The translations under genes and the position numbers were made by a program. Below the pieces are notes generated by a model. It ran no database searches. It saw nothing but the letters and a program-made list of their open reading frames with translations, and had not been told where the DNA came from. A DNA stretch of 64,000 bases, taken from the NCBI RefSeq assembly GCF_009821115.1, contig NZ_VYTY01000008.1, forward strand, positions 124,001-188,000, written 5' to 3'. Every line of letters begins with the position of its first letter. Position 1 is the stretch's first letter. The DNA comes from Nitrincola alkalisediminis. GTDB lineage: Bacteria > Pseudomonadota > Gammaproteobacteria > Pseudomonadales > Balneatricaceae. Shown here one piece after another: positions 9,863 to 17,774 of the stretch.

Positions 9863-10026
9863 ATGCCTAAAATTCAGGATTTCTTAAAGTTGTCGAAAAA
9901 GTGTCGAAACTGAATAAGAGTCCACACCTAAAAGCATCTTGTTCGTCACTCGTTCATTATAGCTGCCCAGCAGTCTGTGCACCTCACACTAACAGCTATC
10001 CTTCCAGAGGGTGTAATCCCACCTAA

Positions 10027-10290
10027 TTACTTACCTTTATACACACTCGAACGATGCCCTACTTTAATAACACTTACGACTAGCTGCATGTCTCGTATTT
10101 CATAAATAATTCGATACATACCTTGGCGAACTCGATACTTATTGTCGCCAGATAGCTTAATGCAACCTTCCCCTCTAGGGTTCAGGCTTAATGTATCTAT
10201 CTTGGAGATTATCTTCTCAACATCACTTTTGGGTATGCTTCGAAAATCTTTTGCTACCGATGCTTTGAAAACAATTTCATATTTTTCCAT
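10027..10290 (-). CDS. RelE/ParE-family toxin
   Basis: The 87-residue protein has the RelE-superfamily layout. It begins with the strand YEIVFKASVAKDFRSIPK, followed by two helices and then CIKLSGDNKYRVRQGMYRIIYEI and VVSVIKVGHRSSVY. The pattern R-x-G-x-Y-R-I-x-Y and the C-terminal GHRSxVY are hallmarks of the RelE mRNA-interferase group, which cleaves mRNA in the ribosome A site. Members of the ParE group look similar, so the target is inferred. It overlaps the antitoxin gene by 14 bp, the usual antitoxin-first order. Confidence 0.87.
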   Translation of the reverse strand: MEKYEIVFKASVAKDFRSIPKSDVEKIISKIDTLSLNPRGEGCIKLSGDNKYRVRQGMYRIIYEIRDMQLVVSVIKVGHRSSVYKGK

Positions 10291-10510
10291 GCGCTTTCAA
10301 CTCATTAATCAGCGCCTCATAGCTAATCTCAGGCTCTTCAACTCGCTCAGCAATCGCAGCCAAATCCTGTTGATCCTCTGTCATTAATAAACGAACTGCT
10401 TCATCAATAATCTGGGATACAGAGCTTTCAGTTGATGCTGCTCGCAGCTTCAGTGCTTGGTGTATTACTGGATCAAAGTAAACAGTTGATCTCTTGGATA
10501 ATAATGCCAT
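10277..10510 (-). CDS. Ribbon-helix-helix antitoxin (RelB/CopG-like)
   Basis: The ATG at 10510 is used because GGAG lies 8 bases upstream. A GTG nine bases further upstream overlaps that site. The 77-residue protein has the ribbon-helix-helix start MALLSKRSTVYFDPVIHQALKLRA and the second helix SVSQIIDEAVRLLM, which binds DNA as a dimer. An acidic C-terminal tail (about residues 48-77, EEPEISYEALINELKA) should wrap the toxin. Such antitoxins repress their own operon. The pair sits 200 bp from a tRNA gene, a typical landing site for accessory DNA. Confidence 0.86.
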   Translation of the reverse strand: MALLSKRSTVYFDPVIHQALKLRAASTESSVSQIIDEAVRLLMTEDQQDLAAIAERVEEPEISYEALINELKAHGKI

Positions 10511-10683
10511 TTGATTCACTCCTCTACTGACACTTACGACATTATAGCATCATAACGTTTTAATGCGATCAATCGGAGAGTCGAATGTTTGAACGGCTCA
10601 AGCATCATTGCCCTCCCCCTAAAACAAGTGAACCAAACGTAGCCCTATCCGTAAGATACAGTAACTCATACACAGAGGTGGCT

Positions 10684-10866
10684 ATGTTCAATTTATTCAA
10701 ACGTTCAGATACGGGTAAGTTAAAAAAGCTTCAAAAGGCTTATGAAGAAAAGCTGGGACAGGCAATGCTCGCACAACGCAATGGCGACATTCGTGGTTAC
10801 TCGGAGCTGTCTGAACAGGCCAATGCCTTGTTCAAAGAACTCGAACTCGCAAAAAAAGAAGCGTAA
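10684..10866 (+). CDS. Small DUF6435-like cytoplasmic protein
   Basis: The 60-residue product begins at the ATG at 10684, behind GAGG at 10676-10679. An upstream in-frame start at 10585 is unlikely. The sequence MFNLFKRSDTGKLKKLQKAY followed by a charged helix (KLGQAMLAQRNGDIRGYSELSE-type) fits small coiled-coil proteins annotated DUF6435 in marine gammaproteobacteria. The function is unknown and there is no signal peptide. Confidence 0.75.
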   Translation: MFNLFKRSDTGKLKKLQKAYEEKLGQAMLAQRNGDIRGYSELSEQANALFKELELAKKEA

Positions 10867-10868
10867 CC

Positions 10869-10905
10869 ATCACGCCAGTCCAACACAATTGGCTCTGGCG
10901 TGATC
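10869..10905. terminator. Hairpin between convergent genes
   Basis: ATCACGCCAG and CTGGCGTGAT form a 10-bp stem just after the small gene. There is no strong T-run on the plus strand, so termination there may be partial. The hairpin serves both converging transcripts. Confidence 0.55.
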
Positions 10906-10926
10906 GTTCGTTTAAGCGATGCTTAC

Positions 10927-11565
10927 TTAATACGCAACACCAATACGCTGGCTTGGATGCGCTGCTTTTTCCAGTTCATCAATCATCGCAACAGCATAGT
11001 CTGCAACAGAAATACGACTGTTCCCCTCCGAATCACTGACTAAACTGTCGCCACCAATTCGATACTCACCCTTTTTATCACCGGGGAAAATATCAGCCGC
11101 TGGGCTGACAAATGTCCAGTTCACATCACCTTCGTAATTGCGGAAAACCTCCAATGCCTCAACCATTACCTGAGCTTCAGCCTTATACTCATCTGGAAAG
11201 TCAGGAAGTGTAATGAGTGCGACACCAGGTTCCACCTCTAAAGATCCAGCGCCACCAACCCACAGCAAGCGTGTAACTCCTGCTGCTGGCAAACCATTCA
11301 GTAAAGAATGCGCTGTTTTGACAACCAACTCATGGTTCCCTGCGGCTCTACCGCCCAGAGCTGAAATCAGCGCATCAACTCCATCAAGCGCCGCAGCAAG
11401 ATCAGCGCTTTCATCTAACACATCAAATTGACGCACTTCAACGCCTTCTTCTGCCACCTTCGAAGGATCACGCACAAGGGCAACCACTTCATGGCCTCGT
11501 GCTTTCGCTTCCGCAAGGATATGACTACCGATCCAACCCGATGCACCTAATACTGCAACTTTCAT
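10927..11565 (-). CDS. NAD(P)-binding Rossmann protein (YwnB-like atypical SDR)
   Basis: The 212-residue protein begins MKVAVLGASGWIGSHI, the GxxGxxG nucleotide-binding motif of atypical short-chain dehydrogenases. It continues with VVALVRDPSKV and ALISALGG. It resembles the YwnB / flavin-reductase-like NADH-binding group and lacks the classical Tyr-x-x-x-Lys catalytic pair. The substrate is unknown. It is divergent from a LysR regulator 125 bp away, which very likely controls it. That pairing is common for oxidoreductases responding to quinones or other electrophiles. Confidence 0.85.
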   Translation of the reverse strand: MKVAVLGASGWIGSHILAEAKARGHEVVALVRDPSKVAEEGVEVRQFDVLDESADLAAALDGVDALISALGGRAAGNHELVVKTAHSLLNGLPAAGVTRLLWVGGAGSLEVEPGVALITLPDFPDEYKAEAQVMVEALEVFRNYEGDVNWTFVSPAADIFPGDKKGEYRIGGDSLVSDSEGNSRISVADYAVAMIDELEKAAHPSQRIGVAY

Positions 11566-11612
11566 TTTTCTCTCCTGCTCTGTATGAGACGTTTATTGAA
11601 TGAAGCCAGTTT

Positions 11613-11624
11613 AGTTGTTCAACT
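11613..11624. promoter_or_regulatory. Palindrome in the divergent SDR/LysR promoter region
   Basis: AGTTG-TT-CAACT is a perfect inverted repeat centred in the 125-bp gap between the two start codons. It is a plausible LysR-type operator, though it does not closely match the T-N11-A consensus. Confidence 0.4.
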
Positions 11625-11690
11625 TATGGCGATAAATAACAAAAAATGATGTAGATTATATCGAATTTTGAAACAATCTAGGAAAGCCCT

Positions 11691-12575
11691 ATGGATCGCT
11701 TAACTGCCATGCGCAGCTTTGTTGAGGTCGCAAATACTGCAAGCTTTACGCATGCAGCTGAAAACTTAAACCTAAGTCGCTTGCAGGTTTCGCGTCATGT
11801 GCAAGAAATTGAGGATTGGCTAAAACAACGCTTACTGCATCGAACTACACGCAAAGTCAGCCTTACGGCAGCAGGTGAGATAGCATTAAGTCAATGCGAA
11901 CAAATTTTAAATCAGACCGTTGCCCTGGAAATGCAGGCGCTCGAAGGCGCTCAATCCCTAAGCGGCTCGATTCGTATCTCAGCACCGATTGGTCTGTCAC
12001 AAAACCTATTACTGGATGCAGTCGAGCACTTTGTGGATGCACACCCTCAGGTCATGATTGATATTCTTGCGTCGGATCAACTCGCACAGCTTGTTGATGA
12101 CCGAGTCGATATCGCATTGCGCTTCGTCAATCAACCCGATGAAAATCTCATTGCACGCAGGCTCATGCAAGTGGGCATGGTTGTCGCAGCAACGCCGACG
12201 TATCTTGAACAGCACCCTCCGATCAACCACCCAAATGACCTGTTACAACACAATTGCTTAGTTCATACGAGCGGTAATAAATGGACGTTTTTCTATGACA
12301 ATCAACCCATCAACATCACCGTAAAAGGCAATCTTCGGGCCAATGATATGGGCATTTTATGTCGCGCCGCGCTTCACCATAAAGGCGTCTTGCGCCTTCC
12401 TCGTGACTTAGCCAACCCTCTCTTGAAAAGGGGTGCGCTAATGCCTATTTTGTCTCGCTACCATTTACCCAGCAGCGTTATTTGGGCCGTTTACTTATCG
12501 CGCAGTTATCAAACGCCACTGGTTCGGCAATTTATTGATTTTTTAGCCGAACGCTGGAGCCAAGACTTAATTTAA
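11691..12575 (+). CDS. LysR-family transcriptional regulator
   Basis: The 294-residue protein has the N-terminal winged helix-turn-helix of the family (MDRLTAMRSFVEVANTASFT and LSRLQVSRHVQEIEDWLKQRLLHRTTRKV, residues 1-60). The effector-binding domain (about 90-294) starts at SGSIRISAPIGLSQ. It belongs to the CrgA/AaeR-like group with a truncated-looking C terminus typical of these regulators. It is transcribed away from the NAD(P)-binding protein, which is its likely target. Confidence 0.9.
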   Translation: MDRLTAMRSFVEVANTASFTHAAENLNLSRLQVSRHVQEIEDWLKQRLLHRTTRKVSLTAAGEIALSQCEQILNQTVALEMQALEGAQSLSGSIRISAPIGLSQNLLLDAVEHFVDAHPQVMIDILASDQLAQLVDDRVDIALRFVNQPDENLIARRLMQVGMVVAATPTYLEQHPPINHPNDLLQHNCLVHTSGNKWTFFYDNQPINITVKGNLRANDMGILCRAALHHKGVLRLPRDLANPLLKRGALMPILSRYHLPSSVIWAVYLSRSYQTPLVRQFIDFLAERWSQDLI

Positions 12576-12583
12576 CCTTGGCT
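12558..12583 (+). terminator. Terminator hairpin overlapping the lysR stop
   Basis: AGCCAAG at 12558-12564 pairs with CTTGGCT at 12577-12583 across the stop codon. There is no long T-run. Confidence 0.4.
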
Positions 12584-12630
12584 TCAGGGCTCTTAGCAGG
12601 TACACAGAAGGCTAGATTCCTTATACATGC

Positions 12631-13881
12631 CTAAGCGGGCAGGTCTAATGTTGTTATCACTCGTGATGGTTCTCTTTGCATTAAGATTTTCCCCTTACGC
12701 ACAGACAGCAGCACATCACTTTGCTGTCGTAGCACTGAGTAATCATCTTCACCTTGCAGGAGAATAAAACTGGCTGGTTTTCCAACGGCAATACCATACT
12801 CCTCCCCTAGATTTAAGGTTCTAGCGGCATTGTCAGTTATAAAATTCAGTGAAGTTTGAAAGTCCTTATAGCCCATCATTTGACAGATATGCAAACCAAA
12901 GTCGAGAGTACGCAATAAGCTGCCATTGCCTAAGGAATACCAAGGATCGAATATTGAATCCTGCCCAAAACACACATTCATGCCAGCCGCCGTAAGCTCC
13001 TTGACGCGTGTGACCCCTCTTCGCTTTGGAAAAGTATCAAAGCGCCCCTGCAAATGAATACTCTCTGTCGGACAAGATACAAAATTAATATTCGAGCGTT
13101 TTAATAAACGAAATAATTTCGAGCAATAGGCGTTATCATATGAATGCATCGCGGTCGTATGACTCGCCGTCACGCGCTCTCCTATGTCATTAAACAATGC
13201 CTCCGCTGCTAACACCTCTAGAAAGCGTGATCCTGGGTCATCTATTTCGTCACAGTGTACATCAATCAACTTATCGTACTTGATCGCTAATTTTACGAGC
13301 GTTTTAACCGATGCCTCACCTAGTTCACGTGTGTACTCAAAATGAGGAATCCCCCCTACAACATCAGCCCCTGCCTCAATAGCAGCTTCCAGAAGCGCTT
13401 CACCTTTAGGAAAGGAATGTATGCCTTCCTGAGGGAAAGCGACCACCTGAATATCAATGCAATCGCGTAATTCATCGCGCAACGCACACAAGGTATGCAA
13501 CCCCAACAAGCTGGGATCGGTTGTATCCACATGGGTACGTATGTGTTGAACGCCCCGCTCCACCAGCATTTGCACGGTTTTCAGCACACGACTTCGTAGA
13601 TCTGCTTCGCTTAATAACGGTTTACGCTGTGCCCAACGTTCAATGCCTTCAAATAAGGTACCACTGTGATTCCAATCGGGCTCACCTGCGGTCAAGGCTG
13701 CATCCAAATGAATATGAGGTTCGATAAAAGGGGCGCAGATTAAATAGCCTTGAGCATCAATCTGCCCCTCTTCAAGGGCCTTAACACCTGACTGCACGTG
13801 AATCTGACTAAAACGACCGTCACGAATGGTTAAGTGATGCAACTCATTCGAGTGACGTAATCGGGCATTAATAATGTCCAT
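12631..13881 (-). CDS. codA: Cytosine deaminase-like amidohydrolase (substrate-site variant)
   Basis: The 416-residue cytoplasmic protein is colinear with E. coli CodA, offset by five residues. The metal ligands H56, H58, H209 and D308 are present, as are Q151, E212 and H241, which bind or protonate the pyrimidine. The residue matching CodA Asp314, which contacts the base, is Ser309 in GQDSIFDPW. This change is known to alter specificity in engineered E. coli CodA. Release of ammonia from cytosine or a related cyclic amine is therefore the inferred reaction. It lies 11 bp after a PucR regulator that overlaps codB, forming one minus-strand operon. Confidence 0.85.
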   Translation of the reverse strand: MDIINARLRHSNELHHLTIRDGRFSQIHVQSGVKALEEGQIDAQGYLICAPFIEPHIHLDAALTAGEPDWNHSGTLFEGIERWAQRKPLLSEADLRSRVLKTVQMLVERGVQHIRTHVDTTDPSLLGLHTLCALRDELRDCIDIQVVAFPQEGIHSFPKGEALLEAAIEAGADVVGGIPHFEYTRELGEASVKTLVKLAIKYDKLIDVHCDEIDDPGSRFLEVLAAEALFNDIGERVTASHTTAMHSYDNAYCSKLFRLLKRSNINFVSCPTESIHLQGRFDTFPKRRGVTRVKELTAAGMNVCFGQDSIFDPWYSLGNGSLLRTLDFGLHICQMMGYKDFQTSLNFITDNAARTLNLGEEYGIAVGKPASFILLQGEDDYSVLRQQSDVLLSVRKGKILMQREPSRVITTLDLPA

Positions 13882-13892
13882 AAACTACCTAC

Positions 13893-15101
13893 CTAATCTG
13901 TAATCGTATGATTTTGAAATAACATTTGTTCGATTAATAATGCATTTTGTAAGTTAAGCCGCTGAAAAGCATCCGCGAGTGAACAATGGGTTAAGCGCTC
14001 AATCTGCTTTATGCGATTGTTGAGGGTGTTTCGATGGATGCCGAGCGCTTCCGCCGTCTCTTGCAAATGCCCAGCATGATTCAAAAATGCACTGAGTGTG
14101 GCTTTGAGTTTTTGCGAATTAGGGTCGCGCGCAAAACACAACTCACGCAGGTTTTCTTGGCAAAAGTCAGCCAATAAATGACGTTGTGGAATCGCGGCAA
14201 ACAAACGGCAGACACCCAACTGTTCGTGTAAAAAAATGGATCGTTCTGGATGCTGTTGGGCAAAACGCAGCGCTTGCCGTGCTTGCTCAACAGCGGCCCC
14301 AAACTGAGTTAACTCCTTATGAACGCTACTTAACCCCATAAAAATACGACTATGAGGTAAGCTGTGTTTAAGACGCACTAAAATTTGTTCCGCTTCATCT
14401 AAGCGCTCAGCTCCTGCACTTTCACAGGGCCAAAGTAAAATAAAATCAGACTCACACACCAGCACAGGCCAAGGATTATCGCGACGCTGCAAAAGATCGC
14501 TAATCAACTGCTCAAGCAAATGCGGTTGTTGCAAACGTGAAAGCGCAGCATCGTCTTCTTGGCACACACTTGTAGACAGCGCTATGGCCGAAAAACAGTT
14601 TAACTGGCTTAGTCCCAATTCTTGCGAGCGTAAGTGAATCAATTCCGGCGCATCGGCATAGCCATTCATTAATCGGGTAAGGAACATATGTATCGATTGA
14701 CCGATCAAATTGTCTTGCACGATCGCATTACTGATCACCTCGGTCACTGTCACCATTTTCAATGCGTAAGGCTGTTCGAAAACCGGAAAATTCATTTGGT
14801 TCGCTAAGTTCAACAGAGATTTGGGTATTGTCTTGATATATTCATCACCCGTTAGAATCACCAATCCCGCAACCTGATGATCAATACATTCATGCAACAA
14901 AGCACAAAGGCTCGACTCGGAACGCAATAGATTAATTCCCGTCACAAAAACCAACTCTCCGCCTTTAATCCAAGGAGAAATTGATTCATTCTCAGCAATA
15001 TAAGGCCAACGCACAATGCGTGAAGCCCCCTGTAACCCAGCTCGAAAGCGAATGCTCTCGAGCCCAGGTAGTTTAGGTATATCGGCACAGCGTATTGTCA
15101 T
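13893..15101 (-). CDS. PucR-family transcriptional regulator
   Basis: The 402-residue protein has an N-terminal PucR/PurC-like domain (about 1-125, starting near IPKLPGLESIRFRAG), a GGDEF-like CdaR middle segment (about 180-300) and a C-terminal helix-turn-helix near 350-385 (LQETAEALGIHRNTLNNRIKQ). Such proteins activate purine or other nitrogen-ring catabolism genes in response to a pathway intermediate. It lies between codB, which it overlaps by 4 bp, and the deaminase gene, so it is part of the operon and probably its own regulator. Confidence 0.9.
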   Translation of the reverse strand: MTIRCADIPKLPGLESIRFRAGLQGASRIVRWPYIAENESISPWIKGGELVFVTGINLLRSESSLCALLHECIDHQVAGLVILTGDEYIKTIPKSLLNLANQMNFPVFEQPYALKMVTVTEVISNAIVQDNLIGQSIHMFLTRLMNGYADAPELIHLRSQELGLSQLNCFSAIALSTSVCQEDDAALSRLQQPHLLEQLISDLLQRRDNPWPVLVCESDFILLWPCESAGAERLDEAEQILVRLKHSLPHSRIFMGLSSVHKELTQFGAAVEQARQALRFAQQHPERSIFLHEQLGVCRLFAAIPQRHLLADFCQENLRELCFARDPNSQKLKATLSAFLNHAGHLQETAEALGIHRNTLNNRIKQIERLTHCSLADAFQRLNLQNALLIEQMLFQNHTITD

Positions 15102-16354
15102 TGTTCAACCGATCTCATTTTAACCTGTGGAACCGAAACCTTAAGCAGTAAAGTGTAAGCTACTGCAGCTCCGACAACACCGACAACGGGTGGAAGTATT
15201 GGTGAATAGTAAGCCATTCCTGAGCCAATGGCATACGCGGCTAAACCATGCCAATTGAAATCAGGCAGCGTCACGCTACTGAGTAAGGGGTATTTTCCTT
15301 TATGATGAAGCCAATAATCGGCCATGATCACCCCACCGATTGGCGGAATAAACGTGCCGAGTAGAATCAAAAAGGGAATTAGAAAATTGTACATTCCACC
15401 CACGGCTAGCACTGTGCCTATAGCAGCACCGCTCACGGTTACCAAACGACGACGATCCGTTCTCAATAGATTGCAGCCTGCAACAGCAAAGTTATAAATC
15501 GTATTGTCCTGTGTCGTCCAAATATTGAGAAAGAGCATTAAGACCGCGAGTACAACAAACCCTTGCGCCAACATGACATCAACAATATCCGCTTGTTGGT
15601 AGATAAGCGCGCCAAGTGCTCCCGTCAACACCATCAAACCGTTACCGATAAAAAAAGCTGCCAACGTAGCAATAACGGCTATTTTTGGACTGGCTGCAAA
15701 GCGACTCCAGTTTGTGGCCTGTGTCGCGCCGCTCACAAAGGTGCCAATAATCACGGTCACGGCTGCAGCAAAACTCATACTGCCACTTCCTGATTGGCCT
15801 GCCAGCACACCAAGCCCTCCTACATCAATCAGTCCTTTGTATAGACTGATCAAAATAAACACCATCATGGCTGGCACAGCGAAGCGTGAAAGCCAATCCA
15901 GACCTTTATAGCCAATCATAGCCGTGGCACAAAACGCAAAACCAAATACAATCATCAAGGGAATTTCCAGCGCTTCTGGCAAGCCCGTTGTTTTAATCAA
16001 TACAATCGATAACGTGGCGGTTCCCCAAGCATACCAACCTATCTGAGTGAAACCTAAAATAAAATCAGACAGTTTACTGCCCTTTTCTCCAAAGCAAAAA
16101 CGCCCCATCAATACTGAGTTTAGACCACTCTTACAGGCAATATAGGCTAAAGCGGCCGCATAAGTGCCCAGTAACAAATTGCCGATTAAAATCACAAAAA
16201 GCAGTTCAGAAAAGCTAAATGCTGCTCCCAGCGATCCACCCGCCCACATGGTGGCAGTAAAGAAGGTAAAGCCTAGCAATACTAATGACGTCGATACTAA
16301 GCCTTTACGCGCATCGGCGGGTACTTCACTTAGTGGATAATCTGTTTCGTTCAT
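15098..16354 (-). CDS. codB: Cytosine/purine permease, NCS1 family
   Basis: The chosen start (ATG at 16354) lies behind GGGGATAGGATT. The 418-residue product has about twelve membrane helices. It starts with MNETDYPLSEVPADARKGLVS, a typical CodB N terminus, and carries the NCS1 stretches FTFFTATMWAGGSLGAAFSF and ATQATNWSRFAASPK. It imports cytosine or a related nucleobase with sodium or protons. It heads the codB-pucR-deaminase operon. A sigma-54-like promoter lies about 90 bp upstream. Confidence 0.9.
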   Translation of the reverse strand: MNETDYPLSEVPADARKGLVSTSLVLLGFTFFTATMWAGGSLGAAFSFSELLFVILIGNLLLGTYAAALAYIACKSGLNSVLMGRFCFGEKGSKLSDFILGFTQIGWYAWGTATLSIVLIKTTGLPEALEIPLMIVFGFAFCATAMIGYKGLDWLSRFAVPAMMVFILISLYKGLIDVGGLGVLAGQSGSGSMSFAAAVTVIIGTFVSGATQATNWSRFAASPKIAVIATLAAFFIGNGLMVLTGALGALIYQQADIVDVMLAQGFVVLAVLMLFLNIWTTQDNTIYNFAVAGCNLLRTDRRRLVTVSGAAIGTVLAVGGMYNFLIPFLILLGTFIPPIGGVIMADYWLHHKGKYPLLSSVTLPDFNWHGLAAYAIGSGMAYYSPILPPVVGVVGAAVAYTLLLKVSVPQVKMRSVEQ

Positions 16355-16442
16355 AATCCTATCCCCAGTTAATTTTGGATAAACATCCCAGCGCCTATCG
16401 GATAAGCAAACCACTCAATCATCTAAGCACTCAGACAGTAAC

Positions 16443-16459
16443 TGCAATGGATATGCCAG
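16443..16459 (-). promoter_or_regulatory. Candidate sigma-54 promoter of codB
   Basis: Read on the minus strand, CTGGCATATCCATTGCA has GG and GC exactly 10 bases apart, with CTGGCA and TTGCA matching the -24/-12 consensus. Transcription would start near 16432, leaving a leader of about 78 bases before codB. Confidence 0.5.
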
Positions 16460-16515
16460 ACGTTTCAAAAAAGAGGACGCTCATAGACTCATGTGCTGAT
16501 TGAACACCGCTTAAT

Positions 16516-16540
16516 TGCACTGAGTGTGCATTTTGCACAG
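16516..16540. promoter_or_regulatory. Cluster of TGCAC/GTGCA inverted half-sites
   Basis: TGCAC (16516-16520), GTGCA (16526-16530) and TGCAC (16534-16538) lie in alternating orientation, and TGTGCA-TTT-TGCACA is a perfect inverted repeat. It sits about 60-80 bp upstream of the candidate sigma-54 promoter, where an enhancer binding site would be. The half-site resembles that of NtrC, but the spacing differs, so PucR or another regulator is equally possible. Confidence 0.45.
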
Positions 16541-16751
16541 TGAGGCATACTGTATATAGCGAAGTGCGGATAGCGGTGCCTTAAAATAGCCCGTAAGCTG
16601 GGTAGTGTGCATCAATTCTGTGTGAATTTAGCGCTTCAATGGCCCATTTAGGGTGCTAAATATTGGAATCACGCCAAATAGAACAAATCTTTTTTGACCT
16701 ACAACGCCCATGAAAATATAATTTCATCAAATTGATTTTTCTGGATACGGT

Positions 16752-17627
16752 ATGCCTTCGACTCAAGCGCCAACGTTTCTTTCTCGCATTCGATCGGCCC
16801 TACCTGATCTTCATCCAAGCGAGCGGCGTTTAGCCGACACCTTATTGTCGTTTCCTGGCGAAATTGCCAGCTATTCCGCCACAGAGCTCTCACAACTCGC
16901 CAATGTATCAAATGCAACAGTTACTCGCTTCGTCAGACGCTTGGGCTATTCCAGTTTTGATGAGGCGCGACAAGCGGCAAGACTCACACAACAAAGCGGT
17001 GCTGCCGTGTTTCAAAGTCTAGTCTCGAAACAAGGCCCTGAATCAGCGCTCGCGGCACATATTGAACAAAGTCGAATTAATACTGAAAATTCGTTTGCAG
17101 GCATTACACTGGCTGAAATAGACAATATTGCTTCGGCAATGCTAAAAGCAAATCGTGTTTGGATTATTGGATTTCGAACCGCGCATGCATTTGCGGTGTA
17201 TTTAGGGGCTCAAATGGGCCAAATCCTGCCAAATATCACCCTCTTACCTCAAGCGGGCCAAACATTGGCCGAAAGCCTTTGCAGCATCGATAAACATGAT
17301 CTTGTTTTAGTTTTTTCACTGCGTCGTCCCATCAAGCAGCTGGAAAATATTTTTCGCGAGCTTGCTAACAGCGAAGCATCAAGCCTTGTCATTACCGACA
17401 CCCCCACACTCAGCCAAGACAGCACGTCCCTGCCCTTTGAAACTCGTTTCAATCCTACTTGGACACTGCGGGTGCAAACCACGGCGCCTGGCCCCTTGTT
17501 CAATCACGCGGCTGTACTGGCCCTCTGCCATCTAGTGTCCACACGACTTCTGGAGCTATCAGGCCCCGCCGGACGCCGCCGCTTACTGAGCATTGAAGCG
17601 CTACACGACACACTCGACGAAATTTAA
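16752..17627 (+). CDS. RpiR/MurR-family transcriptional regulator
   Basis: The 291-residue protein has an N-terminal RpiR helix-turn-helix (residues 1-80, with YSATELSQLANVSNATVTRFVRRLGY) and a SIS sugar-phosphate-isomerase-like domain (about 120-260, with ANRVWIIGFRTAHAFA). Although SIS domains usually sense phosphosugars, RpiR regulators are also found with TRAP transporters and amino-acid or hydantoin racemases. It is divergent from codB and 150 bp upstream of the TRAP operon, which it probably controls. Confidence 0.88.
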   Translation: MPSTQAPTFLSRIRSALPDLHPSERRLADTLLSFPGEIASYSATELSQLANVSNATVTRFVRRLGYSSFDEARQAARLTQQSGAAVFQSLVSKQGPESALAAHIEQSRINTENSFAGITLAEIDNIASAMLKANRVWIIGFRTAHAFAVYLGAQMGQILPNITLLPQAGQTLAESLCSIDKHDLVLVFSLRRPIKQLENIFRELANSEASSLVITDTPTLSQDSTSLPFETRFNPTWTLRVQTTAPGPLFNHAAVLALCHLVSTRLLELSGPAGRRRLLSIEALHDTLDEI

Positions 17628-17774
17628 TGTTTATTTTTTTAAAAAAATTTCGTTCGATCTGTTGTGAAAAATATTTTTTGTGATATCTTTTAATGAAAAA
17701 TAATTATCACAAAAAACAAATTGCCCCTCAATAAGAATCGCCTAATCGGCTAATCAACTTAATGAGGTACTGCT
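17628..17774. promoter_or_regulatory. AT-rich TRAP operon promoter region with inverted repeat
   Basis: TTGTGATA at 17678-17685 and TATCACAA at 17705-17712 form an 8-bp inverted repeat 19 bp apart. A TTGTGAAAAATA element just upstream (about 17662-17673) repeats the TTGTGA word. It lies between the RpiR regulator and the TRAP binding protein and is the best candidate for the RpiR operator. Confidence 0.4.

Noticed and set aside
9867-10026. Tyrosine-integrase remnant or integron attachment site after the tRNA
   Set aside because: No readable integrase fragment and no R-box/hairpin arrangement could be supported.
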